Source of the DNA: Aquicella lusitana | Lineage (GTDB): Bacteria; Pseudomonadota; Gammaproteobacteria; DSM-16500 | Direction: 5' to 3' | DNA length: 64,000 nucleotides | NCBI RefSeq assembly: GCF_902459475.1 | Contig: NZ_LR699114.1 | Location: 1,612,001 to 1,676,000 of the forward strand | Made by a program: the position numbers and the translations under genes | Part shown: positions 26,764-36,294 of the stretch, piece by piece | How positions within the stretch are numbered: the stretch's first letter is position 1 | Layout: every line of letters starts with the position of its first letter | Notes under the pieces: generated by a model | Databases searched by the model: none | What the model was told of the DNA's origin: nothing | The model's input: only the letters and a program-made list of their open reading frames with translations

Positions 26764-27621
26764 TTAACCCAACACAGGTTTTCGATTGTGATGAGGGTGA
26801 GTTCCTGATTTGTGTTCCGCCTTCAGTGCTTCTTCAATGAGCGCTTCTTTTTCTGTTTCATTTATCTTTTTGGCCCCAATGTATTCTAATGACAAGTGTT
26901 GCCCTATCGGTGAATTGCCCCAGGGCAGCAAATTGGGAAACCCTTCTTTTGGATAACCACCCGCTTCCAACAATCGGCGAATAACTGACGTACAGTTATC
27001 TTTTTTTACTGCGGGAACTTTTGGATGATCATGATCCAGCGGTATTTCACTGATCGGTTCATGCGCAAAAGGTGAAACACTAGGATGATAGTGATTGGCA
27101 TAAGCAATCAGATTATGAATACGTGGCACATTGGGGAAAAACTGGTACCCATGCTTATGGTCTTTCACATCTTCGTGCATCTGATCATGAAGCTTTTTCA
27201 TTTCGTCATAATGAAGATGAGGTACAACCGTTACCATATCCGGCTTTCTTCCCTCATTTTCAATATCTTCATGCATGCCACAGGAAAAATGGCCGCCTAA
27301 TGACAGAAATTTAAATGGTAGAAAATTTACATATTTTGTTGCCGGCTCTGCAGGGTAAAAGCTAATATAAAAAGGTTGATCATTCTGGCCGCCCTTGATA
27401 AGCACAGCCTGGTGGCCTATTTGCTGACGTTCTTTATCAGGCAGCCAGGTATAAACAACTGCCAAACCCTTTTTGTCCTGGTCTTGTTTTGTATCATCAT
27501 TCGCAGAACTTACTGTGTGTTTCTTTGCCAGGTGCGAAGGTGCAAATAAAGTCAAATAGGTAGTCATGGAAGAACCGAACAATACCTTGGAATACTTTAA
27601 AAATAACTCTCTGGATTTCAT
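26764..27621 (-). CDS. Putative permuted NlpC/P60-like hydrolase, paralogue B
   Basis: A 285-residue paralogue of the gene downstream. Shared landmarks in the same order: IGHQAVLIKGG with His70, YISFYP, a helix ending DHKHGYQFFPN, NCTSVI with Cys210, EAGGY and LLPWGNSP. The tail is histidine- and lysine-rich (HKSGTHPHHNRKPVLG). The N-terminus has a weak hydrophobic segment (MTTYLTLFAPSHLA, residues 19-32) that may be a signal or anchor. An upstream frame start at 27678 adds 19 residues; I prefer ATG 27621, preceded by AAGGG. Identity to paralogue A is low except at motifs, which implies old duplication. Possible roles include peptidoglycan or host-protein hydrolysis or acyl transfer; none is proven. 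Confidence 0.58.
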   Translation of the reverse strand: MKSRELFLKYSKVLFGSSMTTYLTLFAPSHLAKKHTVSSANDDTKQDQDKKGLAVVYTWLPDKERQQIGHQAVLIKGGQNDQPFYISFYPAEPATKYVNFLPFKFLSLGGHFSCGMHEDIENEGRKPDMVTVVPHLHYDEMKKLHDQMHEDVKDHKHGYQFFPNVPRIHNLIAYANHYHPSVSPFAHEPISEIPLDHDHPKVPAVKKDNCTSVIRRLLEAGGYPKEGFPNLLPWGNSPIGQHLSLEYIGAKKINETEKEALIEEALKAEHKSGTHPHHNRKPVLG

Positions 27622-27764
27622 GGATTCATAGCCCTTGAATATTCTAATTAGAATGGAATGGCTGAAAATATAACTCATTTACGTTAAGGAAGTATTAAAT
27701 AGCTGATTATTGGAAATATTTTATTTTATTAATCAATTAGATACTGATAAACCGCTTTCACTGA

Positions 27765-27840
27765 AAAGCGTTCACAAGACTGTCATCCTTCGCTCAGGAT
27801 GGCAGCTTATTGAGCATTTGTAAAAATGGCCAACGTCCAG
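27765..27840. repeat. MITE-like repeat remnant
   Basis: A shortened copy: GTTCACAAGACTGTCATCC, CTTCGCTCAGGATGGCAGC, and the right terminus AAAAATGGCCAACGTCCAG. The left terminal repeat is missing. It lies just beyond the stop of the acetoacetate decarboxylase gene. Confidence 0.7.
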
Positions 27841-27853
27841 CAGAGAGTCTAAT

Positions 27854-28591
27854 TTATTTCATATAATCATAAACAACGCGGCCATACGGCAAAATGAGGT
27901 CGCTCACCACATGGACAGCGGAGATAACTTTTCGCACGGGCAGCTCGGAAACCGGAGCCAGCGCATGCGCAAACAAGCTGATTTCTGCAGGCCCCGACCA
28001 GGCGCCCTTGATTTTAAGATCTTCATAAACATATTCAACCAGCTCACAGATCCGGGGCTTGCCATTTACATGCGGAATAATTTTGAGCAGATAGCCGGGT
28101 GACATAAATGCTTTAAAAATTTTCTTCTTATCGAGCTCCTGATGTTTGTAACCCATTGTAGCTGTTGCAATCCGGCATCCCTCATAATCGAGTGTGCCCA
28201 ATAAGGTTTCTTTCACCACCTGCAGATTGGGATCCGCGAGCTTCTTGGGAAATCCCCATATCTCCCTACCGCCAGCGATGGGCGAATCATCGTTCAGATA
28301 CATGGCATGGGTATAATTGCCCACTTTGTTTTTGAACTTCACGGGAATCACTTGACCAGATTCCACATAACTGCCAAAGCCGGTTGAATCCGGCATTAAA
28401 ATAAATTCAAATTTGACAACCGGCTCCGTCACTTGAAGCGGTTCGGGAACGACTTCCTTAAGAACATCCATATCCGTTTCATAAGTGACAATGAAAAATT
28501 CCCGGTTGATAAAGCGATAGGGGCCGCGCGGATAAGAAGGGCGATACAAAGGCATGGCAAATGCATTTTTAAGTACTTGATCCTTTTTCAT
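27854..28591 (-). CDS. adc: Acetoacetate decarboxylase
   Basis: A 245-residue enzyme that converts acetoacetate to acetone and CO2 through a Schiff base. The catalytic Lys pair is present in [13 protein letters not shown], the classic active-site sequence (Lys115-Lys116 in Clostridium). The N-terminal [15 protein letters not shown] and the Glu-rich [13 protein letters not shown] also match. No acetoacetyl-CoA transferase is beside it. In non-solventogenic bacteria members of this superfamily sometimes act on other keto acids, but the intact Lys-Lys and full length favour true decarboxylase activity. Confidence 0.9.
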   Translation of the reverse strand: MKKDQVLKNAFAMPLYRPSYPRGPYRFINREFFIVTYETDMDVLKEVVPEPLQVTEPVVKFEFILMPDSTGFGSYVESGQVIPVKFKNKVGNYTHAMYLNDDSPIAGGREIWGFPKKLADPNLQVVKETLLGTLDYEGCRIATATMGYKHQELDKKKIFKAFMSPGYLLKIIPHVNGKPRICELVEYVYEDLKIKGAWSGPAEISLFAHALAPVSELPVRKVISAVHVVSDLILPYGRVVYDYMK

Positions 28592-28674
28592 AGTAATAAC
28601 CCTTCCTTAGGCCAATAAAAAAATAGTATATCATGGGAGCATTACCCGTTTTTAGCTGCGAAGGTAATCATGCT

Positions 28675-30186
28675 CTAGCTCAGACGTTCAGGCACGCTCC
28701 GTAATCCATAGGCCAAGTCTTTTTCACCTGCTGTACCTGATTCAATATATTCTGCATCCTGGTTCACACACCAGGTATCGAAACGACGTTGACCCGCTAG
28801 AATATTTTTGACAGTCAGCATGGCCGTCATCATGGAGTGATCCTGATTATTGTATTTATGCATGCCGTTACGGCCGATTAAATGCAGGGAAGGAAATTTT
28901 TCATCTAATTCACGGCGAATTACTTCCACATGTGTTTGATAATAATTGTCATAAACCGGATAGGCCTTTGTTTGCCTGACCACACAGCCATCAACAATAT
29001 CATCCAGCGTGGCGAGGCCTAGTTGCACAATTTCCCGCTTGGCTTTCTGAATTAATGCATCATCCGAGGATGTCCAGACATTGTCGCCATCAAAACAAAA
29101 GTATTCCATACCGTAACAGCACATATCTTTTTCAGGCACCATATCCGGCGACCAAGATTTAAAATTTTGAATACGCGCCACATCAACCTGCGAATCGTGT
29201 ACATAAATCCAGTTATCAGTAAATTGTTGCCTGTCTTTTAGAATCAGTACGACAATTAAAAAGTCACGATATTTCAGTTCGTTTGCTGCCGATAAAGCGC
29301 CAGATGAAAGCGATGGCGAAAGGTACTGCGTCACTAGATCACGCAACGGTGCGGATGAAATGACATGACTTGCGATGACTTTTGCGCTATTGCCAGCGTT
29401 ATCGCGATAATGCACGTGCCATTTATTTTCATCTGCATTGTATTCACAACGGTAGACTTCACTTCCCAATAATACCTTACCCCCCTGTTGTTTTATTTTT
29501 TCTGCACATGCTTCCCATAACATCCCCGGGCCTTTGCGCGGATAACGAAAAGTATCAATCAATGTCTTGATTGTTTCTTTACTGTTGCGCCTTGACCATC
29601 TTTTGGGAATGAGCGCACTGACTACAGCCGAAGACAATGATAATCCTTTGATACGCTGCGCTGCCCAGTCGGCAGAAATCGCATTGCAAGACATGCCCCA
29701 GACTTTTTCAGTATATGTTTTAAAAAAAATACTAAAAAGACGCTCCCCAAAATGATTGGTAACCCAATCAGCAAAACTGACTGGCTGTTTAATTGGTATA
29801 AGCCGCGCTTTGGCATAAGACAAAACGCAGCGACATGACTCCACCAACCCCAGCTTGCGCAGGGCTTCAAACGCTTTCAACGGATAGGAAAAAAACTGCT
29901 TGCGATAAAAAATGCGTGAAGAACGTGGCCGCTCCAGCATGCCATGCGGCAATATTTCAGTCCATAAGGCTTCCACTTCCTGTGCCTTGGAAAAAAAACG
30001 ATGCCCGCCGATATCAAAACAATAACCCTTGTAAGTAGCGGTCTTGGCAATGCCACCGACGTATACCGGATCCGCTTCCAGAATAGTCACAGAGCGGTTT
30101 TCCTTGCTAAGCAGATATCCGGCTGTTAATCCTGCAGGGCCGGCGCCGATAATCACGACTTCTGATTGCATACTGATCAAATCCAT
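28675..30186 (-). CDS. FAD-dependent oxidoreductase, UDP-galactopyranose-mutase/amine-oxidase-like
   Basis: A 503-residue flavoprotein. The dinucleotide motif VVIIGAGPAGLTAGYLLS is followed by the FAD ribose Glu in VTILEADP, then GGIAKTATYKGYCFDIGGHRFF, FKTYTEKVWGMSC and, near the C-terminus, RNGMHKYNNQDHSMMTAML. This is the COG1232-like family found beside glycosyltransferases in many polysaccharide loci. The GGH and YTEKVWG motifs resemble UDP-galactopyranose mutase, but the protein is longer and the substrate is unknown. Either ATG 30186 or 30171 may be the start; neither has a good ribosome binding site. It diverges from a GT-C glycosyltransferase gene 40 bases away, consistent with an envelope-sugar role. 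Confidence 0.75.
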   Translation of the reverse strand: MDLISMQSEVVIIGAGPAGLTAGYLLSKENRSVTILEADPVYVGGIAKTATYKGYCFDIGGHRFFSKAQEVEALWTEILPHGMLERPRSSRIFYRKQFFSYPLKAFEALRKLGLVESCRCVLSYAKARLIPIKQPVSFADWVTNHFGERLFSIFFKTYTEKVWGMSCNAISADWAAQRIKGLSLSSAVVSALIPKRWSRRNSKETIKTLIDTFRYPRKGPGMLWEACAEKIKQQGGKVLLGSEVYRCEYNADENKWHVHYRDNAGNSAKVIASHVISSAPLRDLVTQYLSPSLSSGALSAANELKYRDFLIVVLILKDRQQFTDNWIYVHDSQVDVARIQNFKSWSPDMVPEKDMCCYGMEYFCFDGDNVWTSSDDALIQKAKREIVQLGLATLDDIVDGCVVRQTKAYPVYDNYYQTHVEVIRRELDEKFPSLHLIGRNGMHKYNNQDHSMMTAMLTVKNILAGQRRFDTWCVNQDAEYIESGTAGEKDLAYGLRSVPERLS

Positions 30187-30226
30187 GTAACATATAAATT
30201 TTACTATCCTAAGCTATCACAATTTT

Positions 30227-32128
30227 ATGGCTTTTCCCTATAAGAATTTCAGTCTTGATACTGAAAAAGGCTATCTCCTTTGCACTGTCGGTCTTGTCCT
30301 GCTGTATATTGGATTCGAGTTTTTTTATATATCGCATGCCGGGTTACTACGTGATGAATTCTGGTTCGGCCATCACGTTTATCAGTATGTTCACCACCTT
30401 CCTTACCGGGACTTTTTACCTTACAAGCCCGTGCTGGGTTATTACCTGTTAAGCATCCCTCTGTATTTTTCAACGTCCGCCTTTGCGCCGCTCTATTACA
30501 TCAAATACGAAATCGCGCTGATCAATGTGTTTTTTATACTGATTACCACGCGGTGGCTCATGCGTTTTTTTCAGCCCCAAGCCGTTTTCTTAACATTGAT
30601 TATTCTCTGCGCCAGTCAATTTTTTATGATTCATTCCGCTCAGCTTCGAGTTGACATGTTGTCCAGCTGGCTTGGACTGATCTCCTTGTTACTAATTTTA
30701 TCCAATCGTACCATCATGGCTGGCGTCATGATGGCAATAGCGTTTTTGGTTTCACAAAAAGCTTTATGGTTTTTTGCCGCGACGAATGCCGCTTTTATTC
30801 TTTACTGGATAAGCGCCAGCCGTTACAGAGAGACTTGTTGGCGCATGGTCAAATTTAATCTGGCGATCATCCTGCCTGTGCTCGCCTATGTGCTAGGCTG
30901 GGCACACTACTCAAGTCTCTCGTCTGTATTGCAAAGTGTTTTTTACGAAGGTTATACGCAATCTAAAATCACCTGGTATCGTCAGATTTATTATGAATGC
31001 TGGCAGGTGATTCTATCGAGTGGTTCGCTTTTTATTCTGCTTTGGCCATTAACCTGGTTGAGCTTATGCGTGCGCACGGATGACGAAACCATATATAAAA
31101 GACGTTTATTTATTGCTTTCTATTCAACCGTGATGATGATATTGATTTTAAGCTATCAACAAGCGTTTCCTTACAATATGGTATTTTGTATCCCTGTTTT
31201 TTTTGTATTGTACGCTGATTTTTTTTCTTGGTTGTTTATGCTGTTCAGACATCCTTCCGCTTTCACATCATTTCTCAGCAAACGTCAGCTCTTCTGGTTC
31301 ATTTCTGTCTACTGCATACTGACGGTGAGCGTCATGATAGCAATGGGGTTGCCCAGCGCTTACTTCCAGACATTGCTTATTCCAGTGAGTCTGGGTCTCT
31401 TGATTTATCGACGGCAGCACAGCACCTTCTATCCCTCACTCATTCTCATTCCTGTTTTGTTTGCAGGTATTGTCTACCCACTGATGGCGACGAGCATAAG
31501 CGCCCTCACGCATTCCCTTTATGGCGGTTATCAAAAAAGGAATATTGAAGTCGCGAGCGATTTGCTGGTAGACGGTGGCGATTATTTTGCAGGCTCGCCT
31601 CTGCTTTATCAAAAGAACCAAGCCATTCCCGGCCTAATGAATCTAATTGGGCCTGCGATCGATTATCTTTATCATCCTTCTCCTGATCTTTTACCTATCC
31701 TCATTCCTTCACTTTATTTAACGCCAAGAACGCCAGAGCAAATACTGCATGACTTAAAAACAAAACCCGTGAAATTTTATATCAATAATAACCGGATTGA
31801 AGCGCTGCCCGCTGCGATACAACGCTATCTTTTTTCTCAGTATCAACATTTTTGGGGAAGCATTTTTCTTTACGCACCGCTTGTACCGGCCTCAGATAAC
31901 GCTTTTTTGCTCAAATTTGCAGGAACTTATCAGTTAACGGGACCGCGTGCGGCAAAGGTTTATATCGATAATAAGCGCTATCAGCCCGGCGATAAAATCG
32001 CATTGACCGCGGGTCAACATTCAACCCGAAGTGATCGAGCATATCGGCTAAAATATCTTCCTGAACACAAACTCCAACTAGACCCGAAGTATCAATACTA
32101 CGCGCGCGAAATGCTGGGAAGTACTTAG
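30227..32128 (+). CDS. GT-C membrane glycosyltransferase, paralogue 1
   Basis: A 633-residue protein with about 11-13 hydrophobic helices up to residue 430 and a soluble C-terminal domain. The first external loop has LLRDEFWFGHHVYQYVHHLP followed by YRDFLPYKPVLGYYLL, an Asp-Glu catalytic pattern typical of GT-C enzymes using polyprenyl-phosphate sugars. The C-terminal part (GTYQLTGPRAAKVYIDNKRY) is shared with the convergent gene at 32177-34081, so they are paralogues along their whole length. The acceptor is unknown. It ends 48 bases from its paralogue's end, with no strong terminator between them. Confidence 0.78.
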   Translation: MAFPYKNFSLDTEKGYLLCTVGLVLLYIGFEFFYISHAGLLRDEFWFGHHVYQYVHHLPYRDFLPYKPVLGYYLLSIPLYFSTSAFAPLYYIKYEIALINVFFILITTRWLMRFFQPQAVFLTLIILCASQFFMIHSAQLRVDMLSSWLGLISLLLILSNRTIMAGVMMAIAFLVSQKALWFFAATNAAFILYWISASRYRETCWRMVKFNLAIILPVLAYVLGWAHYSSLSSVLQSVFYEGYTQSKITWYRQIYYECWQVILSSGSLFILLWPLTWLSLCVRTDDETIYKRRLFIAFYSTVMMILILSYQQAFPYNMVFCIPVFFVLYADFFSWLFMLFRHPSAFTSFLSKRQLFWFISVYCILTVSVMIAMGLPSAYFQTLLIPVSLGLLIYRRQHSTFYPSLILIPVLFAGIVYPLMATSISALTHSLYGGYQKRNIEVASDLLVDGGDYFAGSPLLYQKNQAIPGLMNLIGPAIDYLYHPSPDLLPILIPSLYLTPRTPEQILHDLKTKPVKFYINNNRIEALPAAIQRYLFSQYQHFWGSIFLYAPLVPASDNAFLLKFAGTYQLTGPRAAKVYIDNKRYQPGDKIALTAGQHSTRSDRAYRLKYLPEHKLQLDPKYQYYAREMLGST

Positions 32129-32176
32129 CTGCACACTCGGTTCTGTTGCCTGCATGACTATTTAATAAATCATTCC

Positions 32177-34081
32177 TCAGGAAAGAATGGCCCGAATCAT
32201 ACGAAGCCAGTTGTCTTTATTGCCTATCGGATCTACTGGACGCGCTACTTCCGGAACCAGTTGCAAGCGATAGGAACGGGCTGCATCCGTCAGATGATCG
32301 CCCTCTTTCAGTTGAATCGTCTGTCCTGGATGCCTTCTTTTACCATCAATTATAATCGGTTTTTTCGCCGCGCTTTCGATACGATAACGCCCTGTGAATT
32401 TAAGATGAAAAGTTAATTGATCGGGTGTAATTTCTGGCGCGTATAGATAAAGGCTACCATAGAAGTGCTGGTAATGTTTATGTATATACTCTGACAATTC
32501 CGACGGCAGAGTCAGTATACGATAATTATTGATGACAACTTTGACGGGTTTTCTTTCAAAATCATCAATCACTTTTTTAACCGTCGTAGGCACAAGGTAA
32601 AGCGAAGGTAAAAGCAGCGGTTCGAGCTGCTTTGTGGGATCATATAAATAATCCAGCGCAGGTCCAATCAGATTTTTCAATCCCTCGATGGGTTGATCCT
32701 TTTGGTAAAGAAACGGAACGCCGCCGACATAATCCTCATTTTTTTCCAGCAGGCTAGCTGTCAAATAAATCATTTTTTTTTGATAATTTCCATTCAAATG
32801 AATACTCGTAACTAGCGAGCGATAGAAAGGATATACAATACCCACGGCGATCATGATGGTTGTGATGGCATAAAAACAGCTTAGCCGTATGGTTTTCTTC
32901 TCAAGAAATAAAAGAATACTCATCAGCAAAGGAACAAGCGCGATAAGATAATTGATGGGATTTAATGCAAATAGAATGATGATTACACTGATCCAGAATA
33001 TATAAAATGCCATGAGATATATAAAATACAAAGACAATGTCGATCTCGCCGGATCCCCACTCGCAACCTTTTTTTGCATGAAAAACCACGTCATAAATTC
33101 TGCGTAAAGCAAAAAGAAAGCAGGCACGGTCAATACAAAATTATAGGGAAACGGCTGCTTGTAATTGATAAATAAAATTAAGGCAATGGAGGCAAAGCTG
33201 ACAAGAAAGAGGCGACGATCAAGTTGAGAAGGCTCCGCGGATTTTTCAAACAGACAGATAAACGCGAGCGGCCATAATAAAAATAACAGTGGCCCGCGTT
33301 TGAGCGCGATCTCCCAGCACATGAGATAAATGTGAATAAACCAGTCAATGCCGGCCTGAATATAAGCCTCATAAAACAGGCTGTAGAGCACCTCTGATGG
33401 GCCCACGATCAATGACCAGCCAAGGACATACAGGGCAATAGGCATGACGGCGGTCACATTGAAAATCAGCAGCGTACGCAAAGAGAAAGAGGAAGAACGA
33501 TTGCATAACCAGCAGATAAGCATGGCGCCATCGATTGCAACGAGATACCACAAAGCCTTTTGCGACACCAGAAAAGCGATGCCGAACAGAATACCGCCCA
33601 AACGAAAATAGTGATTAAGCACGCAAAGCGCCATGAGGAGACACAGCCAGCTCGTAAGCATATCAACACGCAAGTCGGCTGAATAAATCAGGAACGTGTG
33701 ATTTGCCAACACGGCAAGCAACGCAAAGAGCACTGCTTTACGGTCAAAAAACCGTGTTGCCCAGAGGCTGCATAGGATAATAAACCCGGCGTTGATCAGT
33801 GCAATTTCACCTTTGATATAAAAGAGCGGCTGCAACAGGCTGTGGAAAAAAAACAGGGGGAGAGAGAGCAGGTAATAGCCAAGAACAGTCTTGTATGGTG
33901 GAAAATCACGATACGGCAAATTGAAGGTATATTCATAAATATGACGAGCAAATACAAATTCGTCCGCAGAGAGCGCCGCATACGGGATAAAAAAATATTC
34001 AAAGATAAGGTATCCCGCACTGACCAACAAGACACTGTATAAAAAAAAAGATGAAGTATTTGTCATGCGGCTGTGGTGCAT
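32177..34081 (-). CDS. GT-C membrane glycosyltransferase, paralogue 2
   Basis: A 634-residue polytopic protein. The external loop ALSADEFVFARHIYEYTFNL, then PYRDFPPYKTVLGYYLLSLP, matches paralogue 1 almost residue for residue, as do VDMLTSWL, FLVSQKALW and the C-terminal GRYRIESAAKKPIIIDGKRR region. It therefore should be a GT-C enzyme of the same subfamily with perhaps a different donor or acceptor. ATG 34081 is preceded by AAGGAAA at 8 bases and is preferred over ATG 34066. The two paralogues face each other tail to tail, so the duplication was inverted. Confidence 0.78.
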   Translation of the reverse strand: MHHSRMTNTSSFFLYSVLLVSAGYLIFEYFFIPYAALSADEFVFARHIYEYTFNLPYRDFPPYKTVLGYYLLSLPLFFFHSLLQPLFYIKGEIALINAGFIILCSLWATRFFDRKAVLFALLAVLANHTFLIYSADLRVDMLTSWLCLLMALCVLNHYFRLGGILFGIAFLVSQKALWYLVAIDGAMLICWLCNRSSSFSLRTLLIFNVTAVMPIALYVLGWSLIVGPSEVLYSLFYEAYIQAGIDWFIHIYLMCWEIALKRGPLLFLLWPLAFICLFEKSAEPSQLDRRLFLVSFASIALILFINYKQPFPYNFVLTVPAFFLLYAEFMTWFFMQKKVASGDPARSTLSLYFIYLMAFYIFWISVIIILFALNPINYLIALVPLLMSILLFLEKKTIRLSCFYAITTIMIAVGIVYPFYRSLVTSIHLNGNYQKKMIYLTASLLEKNEDYVGGVPFLYQKDQPIEGLKNLIGPALDYLYDPTKQLEPLLLPSLYLVPTTVKKVIDDFERKPVKVVINNYRILTLPSELSEYIHKHYQHFYGSLYLYAPEITPDQLTFHLKFTGRYRIESAAKKPIIIDGKRRHPGQTIQLKEGDHLTDAARSYRLQLVPEVARPVDPIGNKDNWLRMIRAILS

Positions 34082-34147
34082 TTGAAGATTTCCTTATACT
34101 CTGACGTAATCCACATCACTAGCTAGTTTTTTCCTGGTGGAATGGTC

Positions 34148-34870
34148 TTACTTTTTTCTTGATTCCTGTATCGCAGTCAGTATACCCCGCAACATGTTCA
34201 TTTCCATGATATCAGGACGTGTGCGTAAAAAAAGACGGCGCAGGCGTGTCATTAACTTGCGTGGCGCATTCATTTTCAGAAAATCAATCTCAATCAGCAC
34301 TGTTTGTAAATGGTCGAAAAATTTTTCCATTTCATCTGCTGTTGCCAGTCGATAGTCCCAGCTTTCTTCAAAGGCTGTTTCATGCAGGCCTGTCGCCATT
34401 CTTACTTCATATGCGACAATTTGCACGGCGGCAGCAAGGTTGAGCGAACTGTATTCAGGATTGGCAGGTATCTGGATATGCAAATGGCAGCGTTGTAACT
34501 CTTCATTGCTAAGACCCGACTGTTCACGACCGAATACAATGGCAATCTGGCTGCCCGCTGCTTCATGCTTGATTTTTTCAGCCATTTCTCGTGGCGTCAG
34601 CAAAGGCCAGGGAATCGTTCGCGCCCGCGCACTGGTCCCCACTACCAACGTGCAATCAGCGATCGCATCATCAAGACTTGCTGTTACGATCGCCTTTTCC
34701 AGCACGTCCGTCGCCCCCGATGCCATTTCATTGGCCTTTGGATGCGGGAAGAGTTCAGGCGAGACCAGGTACAACTCATGCAAGCCCATCGTCTTCATGG
34801 CCCTTGCCGCAGAACCAATGTTGCCAGGGTGTGAGGTATTGACTAAAACAATACGAATACGGTCTAACAT
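34148..34870 (-). CDS. trmJ: tRNA (cytidine/uridine-2'-O-)-methyltransferase TrmJ
   Basis: A 240-residue SPOUT methyltransferase that 2'-O-methylates position 32 of tRNA using S-adenosylmethionine. Seen are the N-terminal IVLVNTSHPGNIGSAARAM, ANEMASGATDVLEKA, the knot segments IAIVFGREQSGLSNEEL and IPANPEYSSLNLAAAVQI, all canonical. It diverges from suhB with 174 bases between them, an arrangement also found in E. coli, which supports the assignment. Confidence 0.94.
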   Translation of the reverse strand: MLDRIRIVLVNTSHPGNIGSAARAMKTMGLHELYLVSPELFPHPKANEMASGATDVLEKAIVTASLDDAIADCTLVVGTSARARTIPWPLLTPREMAEKIKHEAAGSQIAIVFGREQSGLSNEELQRCHLHIQIPANPEYSSLNLAAAVQIVAYEVRMATGLHETAFEESWDYRLATADEMEKFFDHLQTVLIEIDFLKMNAPRKLMTRLRRLFLRTRPDIMEMNMLRGILTAIQESRKK

Positions 34871-35044
34871 AACGTCTATCGAATATCACTTTTTGCAAAA
34901 AATGGATAGCACATCCTATGCAAAAAAGGCAGGAAAAGCGAGCAGAAAGCGGGGAGCATCACCAATTATCGCTGGCATCCCTATTCTATTCGTTTTATCA
35001 TGGTCGCATTTCCATAACTAAAAAACAGACGCTCTTTACACATT

Positions 35045-35836
35045 ATGCGAGATCCCATTATCAATATTGCTATTGAAGCAGCCCGGGCTGCCGGCAACAC
35101 GATTGTCAGGGCCATTCCACGCCTGAACATTATTAAGGTAGCCGAAAAACAACCCAATGATTACGTGACTGAAATTGACCAGCGCGTTGAGCAGGAAATT
35201 ATCACCATCATCAAAAAGGCCTACCCTTCGCATGGCATTCTTGGCGAAGAAAGCGGCGAACAAAAAGGCGATGATTATCAATGGATTATTGACCCTCTGG
35301 ATGGCACCCGTAATTTCATCCATGGATTTCCGCATTTTGCTGTTTCCATCGCTGTGACCCATAAAAACAAAATTGAACATGGTGTCATTTATGATCCAAT
35401 TCGCCAGGAACTCTTTACCGCGACCCGTGGCAAAGGCGCTCAGTTAAACGAACGACGCATTCGCGTTAGCACACGTAAGCGTCTCTCTGAAAGCCTCCTG
35501 GGGACAGGATTTGCCTACCGCCATCAAAATATTGACAATCCTGTGCCGGGCAACATCCTGCAACAGCTCCTGCCCGCCTGCGGGGATATCCGGCGTGCAG
35601 GAGCCGCTACCCTGGATCTCGCTTATGTCGCTTGTGGGCGATTAGATGGCTTTTGGGAATTCGGCCTTCATCTATGGGACATTGCTGCAGGGCTTCTCCT
35701 TGTTAAGGAAGCTGGCGGCATGGTTTGCGACCCCCATGGCGGCGAGGATTATCTAAAAACAGGCAATATTGTGACAGCAAATCCTGCGATTATGCGGCAA
35801 TTGCTCAAAATGATCCGGCCCCAGTTAGAGGCATGA
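35045..35836 (+). CDS. suhB: Inositol-1-monophosphatase SuhB
   Basis: A 263-residue Mg2+-dependent phosphatase that hydrolyses inositol monophosphates; in enterobacteria it also takes part in rRNA antitermination complexes. The metal ligands are in ILGEESGEQ (Glu), IIDPLDGTRNFIHGFPHFAV (two Asp) and LWDIAAGLLLVKEAGGMV (Asp). Length and motif order are standard. The upstream gap (34871-35044), shared with divergent trmJ, holds no gene. Confidence 0.95.
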   Translation: MRDPIINIAIEAARAAGNTIVRAIPRLNIIKVAEKQPNDYVTEIDQRVEQEIITIIKKAYPSHGILGEESGEQKGDDYQWIIDPLDGTRNFIHGFPHFAVSIAVTHKNKIEHGVIYDPIRQELFTATRGKGAQLNERRIRVSTRKRLSESLLGTGFAYRHQNIDNPVPGNILQQLLPACGDIRRAGAATLDLAYVACGRLDGFWEFGLHLWDIAAGLLLVKEAGGMVCDPHGGEDYLKTGNIVTANPAIMRQLLKMIRPQLEA

Positions 35837-35935
35837 CAACCCCTTGATCGTGTTCACTTAAATTCCTTATTGTGGCTTTGGAATATAATAAGCATATAGA
35901 TGTAAACGGTCCCTTCTATGCCCAGGAGAGCTAAA

Positions 35936-36130
35936 ATGGCCTTTCGCTATACTGCCAAAATATATTTTGACGAAGACGAAGTCGCGCACGAAAGCGGAAA
36001 CGACGCCGACGAGCTTTATACCTGGATGTTAATGAAAGCCCAAGGAAAGTTCGGCAATTTCAGTGGTGAAATTGTTGATAACAAAACGGGTAAAGTCGTC
36101 AAAAGTTTTCGCAAGGCTCCTCCTGATTGA
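35936..36130 (+). CDS. Conserved-looking small protein, 64 residues
   Basis: MAFRYTAKIYFDEDEVAHES continues for 64 residues as an acidic, compact alpha/beta-looking protein ending VKSFRKAPPD. No family is recognised. ATG 35936 has a good AGGAGAG site 7 bases upstream, which rules out the in-frame ATG at 35918 lying before it. No signal peptide or membrane segment. It stands between suhB and the OsmC gene on the same strand. The 164 bases after it contain a hairpin-like repeat (around 36168-36210) and no gene. Confidence 0.7.
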   Translation: MAFRYTAKIYFDEDEVAHESGNDADELYTWMLMKAQGKFGNFSGEIVDNKTGKVVKSFRKAPPD

Positions 36131-36294
36131 TCCGTAACGGAATCCTTCGTATAGTGTTGCTGTTGCGCTCCCCTGTTATTCCCGTGCAGGGAAGTACGAA
36201 GTACATGGGATAACAAGAAAGGTAAACGCTGTTCAATGTACGAAACAACCCGCGTTTGCGCAAATATCGTAAGTCGAAATAAAAAGGATTATTT

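Noticed and set aside
34440-35021. 193-codon plus-strand frame opposite trmJ
   Set aside because: It is antisense to a canonical SPOUT methyltransferase; the extension into the trmJ-suhB gap has no conserved sequence.
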